A stretch of DNA of 64,000 nt from Apiospora phragmitis (Eukaryota; Ascomycota; Sordariomycetes; Amphisphaeriales; Apiosporaceae). Each line of letters begins with the position of its first letter. Position 1 is the first letter of the stretch. Made by a program: the position numbers and the translations under genes. The notes under the pieces were generated by a model, which had not been told where the DNA came from, made no database searches, and worked only from the letters and a program-made list of their open reading frames with translations. Of the stretch, positions 60,195 to 64,000 are shown in pieces. The stretch is from assembly GCA_038363925.1 (NCBI GenBank), contig JAQQWL010000005.1, positions 2,728,001 to 2,792,000 on the forward strand, given 5' to 3'.

Positions 60195-61945
60195 TCCTTG
60201 CAGCCTCAGAGAGCAAGATCTACGAGAATGGCCACGGAGACTTCTTCACGTCCCCACCATGTGTCCGGCACGAGCGGCACCAGGGAAACTTCTACAACGG
60301 ATTACAACAGCCCGCATACAACGCACTGTCGTACACTTGGGGCCGCTATGAGGTAACTCGTGAAGCGAGTTTCAATGGGGAACGCCACGTGCTACCAGTC
60401 TCCAATATCACTTGGCCCATCCCCGAGATACGGCCAGACATATTCACCGCGGACGAGTTCCGCAATGCGATCCAGAGCGCCAGCACTGACACGGGCTGGC
60501 TCTGGGTCGACGTGGCGTGTATTGACCAGAAAGACGTCCTGGTCAGGGACGACGAGATCGGTCGCCAGGCCGCCATCTTCAACAATGCGGCAAGGTCGTT
60601 TGTTTGGCTGCATATAACGCCTGGGGAGAAGCTCCAGCGTTTAGTCGACATTTTATTCGTGGCAGAGAGCCGCGCCGATGAAAACCTGGTTGGGCGATCT
60701 GCGGCAGCATATTATGGCAGCGAATATGAGCAACCTTTCGGCAGCGACCCAGGCGAGCACCAGAAGTGCATCGACGACCCAGAATGGGTAGCCAAAGTCT
60801 CCGAGACGCTGGCAATGTTGGAGGCCGATCCTTGGTTCTCGTCGCTGTGGACCCTCCAAGAAGCTTACCTCCAGCAGGACAGTACTATTCTCTCCAAAGA
60901 AGGACGAATGGCGCAGCGTGATGGCTATACTGCAGTGGGTCTTGCAAGCCTTTTGATGGCTTAGGCAAGATAGATAGCATAACTAGGGCAGAGACGAGCG
61001 AAGTCCGCAGATCCCCCCCTTGGATCCCCCCCGCTCTCCGCTACTGGACGAAGCGGACAGAATCGTCTCCCGTATTATTAGGCTTGGCCTCGAGGCGGGT
61101 GATAATCCAGTCTTTTTATACTACGCTGCTGGATACCGCCAGACGAGGGATGAGGAAGATCGAATATACGGCATCGTGCATGTCTTTGGGCTCCGGCTTG
61201 GAAAGGCCAGAGAGCCCGGAACCTAATTCACCCTCCGGCAGCTCGAGACGCAGTTTGCCATAGCCCTTATTGCGAGGTCCACCGTCTGGGCTCAGCTCTT
61301 CGTGCATACGCGGCCGCAGCCTCCCGGTTACCACTGGTGTATCAGCCAGTCGTCGTGCCTGCCGGAATGCCTCACTTTGGTCACGATGGCCACGCGGTCC
61401 TGCTCGACTGTGACGGTTCACCAAGAAGGCAGTAGTACTCAGGCTATCTTCTCAGGCTCTGCATGTGACTTCGGTGCCCTAAGACGGCTTGGGACCTGGC
61501 CAGAGCCGAAAGACCCCAGACTGCCAACTTCTGGGCGACGATAGACCGAAACGGGAAAGAAGATACCGTCCCTATTGAGGTAATCGCCCTCGATAATAGT
61601 GACTTCGCAGCACGGCACATACCTGCACACATGCGGGAGCTTGACCAACATGATGAGTTGCATCAGAGGAATCAGTCAGTGGGAGAGCTACTAGCCCGTG
61701 AGTTCGGCAGCACTTTGATAGTGTTCCTGCTTGGTCAGTTTAGTGGTGATCCGGATGCCGGCGAAAGTGGGGATGATGAAGGGGGGGGGGGGGGATATAT
61801 TGGAGACCCGAGGCTCCTGGCCTCTGTCGCCATGTCGGTACACCCAGTACACGATAACTACGGACAGGAGCGTTGGCAGCGGATTGGTATTGCGGTATGG
61901 GCCCACCTGACTCTGCCATTAAACATGTGGACTGGTATAGGGTAG
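60195..61945 (+). pseudogene. HET-domain (heterokaryon incompatibility) gene, fragmented
   Basis: HET-domain proteins trigger cell death when genetically different hyphae fuse. The frame from about 60195 reads SESKIYENGHGDFF and then the HET signatures YNALSYTWGRYE and WLWVDVACIDQKD, followed by ARSFVWLHI and WFSSLWTLQEAYLQQDS. It stops at TAG 60962-60964. Later segments belong to the same family but lie in several frames: GIVHVFGLRLGK at 61150-61200 and ERWQRIGIAVW near 61,870. No in-frame ATG precedes the first HET block, so a 5' exon is missing or lost. A run of 14 G lies at 61781-61794 inside the tail. The gene is almost certainly non-functional as read. Confidence 0.65.
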
Positions 61946-64000
61946 AAGCAATGCTTGATTAAACGTCGAGTCTATTTGAACACATTAATGAAACTGACAA
62001 AGATTGGCAAAGAGTTTAACGATCTTGAAAGCAACCATTACTTTGTTGTGGTTTGCTGTATGTTTACCTAGCTGGCTGCTATAAGTGCCATTGAACAAGT
62101 AGCGCCCAAGCTCCCACCAAAATGGGCAACCAAGTGGGGCTTCCTCCACCAATGCAATCACAGATGACGGAGGTTGTATGATTCAGATCATGCTCCAATG
62201 CTTCAAATTCAAAGACCCAAGTGCGCGGAAACGGACATCTCGTTCCAATTGACAGAGGAATTATTGTGGTACGGGATTGATTATGCAGTGTCGCAAGTGT
62301 AGCGAACAGTACCTGCACTGGCCTGTAGTCTTAAGCAATTGATGACACATGTAGTTGGAACCCTCACCTCACACCCGCCAAGGCATAGCGGTCTATCTGA
62401 CTTGACTCTAGGAGCTGCAAGCGTAGTATCGCATCGCATGCCTTCGGCTGTAGACGAAACGGGCAGCGATTGGTAATGAGTCTGCCCGTTTTGGAACTGC
62501 GGTGTCCTCATTCGGACCATGAACACCAGCGACCGACGCAGTACGATGTATCTGTCTTCTTGAGGCAGTGCTCATCTCTTCTGTTACTATGCAATATTGA
62601 CGGAGTATTGTGTGGTCATAGGGACTCCCGACTTTGTCCTGCTACTAATTGAGTAATGCCCGACATACAGTGATTGCACCTGACTGTCACGCAGCGTGGC
62701 GTGATTGAGCCGACAGGCTCGAATGAATACGAAAATTCGGCCAGCCAGGACGACAATCCGGATGCTTAGCGGTGTCGCTGTTGAAATGAATGACCTGTCA
62801 ACAACAACAACCGGACAGACGCTCTTGCCTCTCAAACTCTTTCTACCTCTGCCAAGCAATCGCAGGCGACCCAGCTCGGCTTCCTGTGTCTTTCTTTCGC
62901 ATTATGAAGCATAAAACAACTTCAGTATTCCTACCAGGCGCCAGAATTCCCGGATGTTTACTTTTAGAACAAAATAAATCTCAGTTTGATTAGGAAGACT
63001 TGCCCAGATTACTGATAAGCAATGGAATCTCGCTGCCTAATGATCCATCTCGGTTCAATCCACCGAAATCAAAGGTGGGGCGGCCGAGCGGGGCAGCCGC
63101 TTTTCTGCTTGGAGATAATGCCATGTATGTACGGAGTAAGGCGTCTGGTACATTGGGAAAGTCCAGAGGTGCAGCACAGCACGTGTGGAGAGGCAGCTGG
63201 AGATGCAGTCAGCCGTCAGTTCCAGTCCCGGTGGCACAGCAGGGCGAGAAAGTGAGAAACGGGAATAAGAAGGAAGGAAATGCATGGCTGGAATTAAGGT
63301 TATTCGGGCCATCATCATCTATTTTAGAGTTATCTCGGTGCCTGCGTTGGTGGTTCCAGCAATGTGGTAAGGCCTAGAGGCACGGAGTAGTAATCGTCTG
63401 GTCCTTCGGCAAGAGCGTTGAACCATGCGCCACGAACCAATAGCAGGCACCGACTTCCTGTCTCAGCTTGACGTCCTTGTTTTCTTTCTCCAATTGGCCC
63501 CCTAATGCCAAAAGGACTTGCATCACTGACAACGTGCAGGGTATCCATTCAGCACAAACGCTGCCGAGATCGCCGGATTGCGGCGAGAGATGTGGTTCGA
63601 CCGACATGGGTCGTTTCAATCTAGCACACTCACTACATAACCCACACCGTCCCGGCCTTCAATTTTTACACTGCTGCTGATGCTGACTGCATGGTACTGT
63701 GCATAGCATGGCATATCGTCTATACTTGGCCCCTCAATCTACAAGCCATCCCGGACTGAGCCAATCCCGTCTTCTGCACAGGTCTCAGTTTAATTGGATT
63801 GAAGAAACCGGACATGGGTCCCGCCAATGGGAACCGCCTTAGGTTGCATTCCATCATTCTGATCTCGGGGACATTGGCGGGCCCTTCGAGCAACCGCCGC
63901 CAAAACCAGAATAGCCTCTGGAACTCAATACAGTACGGAGGAGTATACTACGACCAAACTAGCTTTGGCCCGCTTGCCCGCCCCTACATACATACTGTAC
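61946..64000. other. Gene-poor right end
   Basis: Two kilobases with only short frames (at most 125 codons at 63000-63377) and no recognisable domain, RNA gene or repeat. Confidence 0.4.

Overview
This window comes from a filamentous ascomycete (Pezizomycotina), most likely a Sordariomycete. The evidence is the short introns of about 50-160 bp with GTRNGT donors, recognisable SAGA, spliceosome, ergosterol and nuclear-migration genes, NACHT and HET-type genes typical of fungal allorecognition, and a transposon ruined by repeat-induced point mutation (RIP).

Layout: 1-1.2 kb is a RIP-destroyed Fot1/pogo transposase (minus). 2.2-4.4 kb is SPT8 (minus). 6.1-9.6 kb is adenylosuccinate synthetase on plus, cut into 27 exons that rejoin into an intact 430-codon frame. 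9.9-13.7 kb holds two head-to-head decayed copies of an F-box-like gene and a third tail fragment. 14.2-16.2 kb is a membrane-anchored S33 peptidase and 16.7-17.8 kb an unrecognised broken gene. 18-24 kb is gene-poor, with a small cysteine-rich gene, a tRNA/SINE-like relic and an ERG2 gene lacking its normal C-terminus. 24.5-25.6 kb is CWC24. A 3-kb divergent spacer leads to the giant apsA/NUM1-like cortical anchor (28.6-35.8 kb). 37-40 kb has two small secreted-protein genes and a putative ER-resident protein ending in RDEL. 41.4-43.2 kb is a cytochrome P450, 44.6-45.2 kb a cysteine-patterned protein, 46.7-49.0 kb a DUF3176-type membrane protein, 50.5-52.3 kb a CorA-like transporter and 52.7-53.3 kb an isochorismatase-like protein. 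55.2-62 kb is an accessory block: a NACHT gene with three in-frame stops, a secreted Gly/Asn/Gln-rich protein with an internal UAG, and a broken HET-domain gene. The last 2 kb shows nothing convincing.

Housekeeping genes (ADE12, SPT8, CWC24, apsA, ERG2) are mixed with accessory, rapidly evolving genes. Two themes cut across the window. First, many conserved genes, including normally single-copy SPT8 and CWC24, are interrupted by single-base length changes in short homopolymers, which looks like an assembly-error profile. Second, several accessory genes carry in-frame stops, mostly UAG, followed by long conserved open frame. These fit CpA-to-TpA (RIP-type) mutation and are also the codon favoured by the A-to-I mRNA editing known in Sordariomycete fruiting bodies.

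The most unusual structures are the 26-intron ADE12 gene and a 35-unit, 26-residue (11+15) repeat array with near-invariant histidine in the ApsA-like protein.
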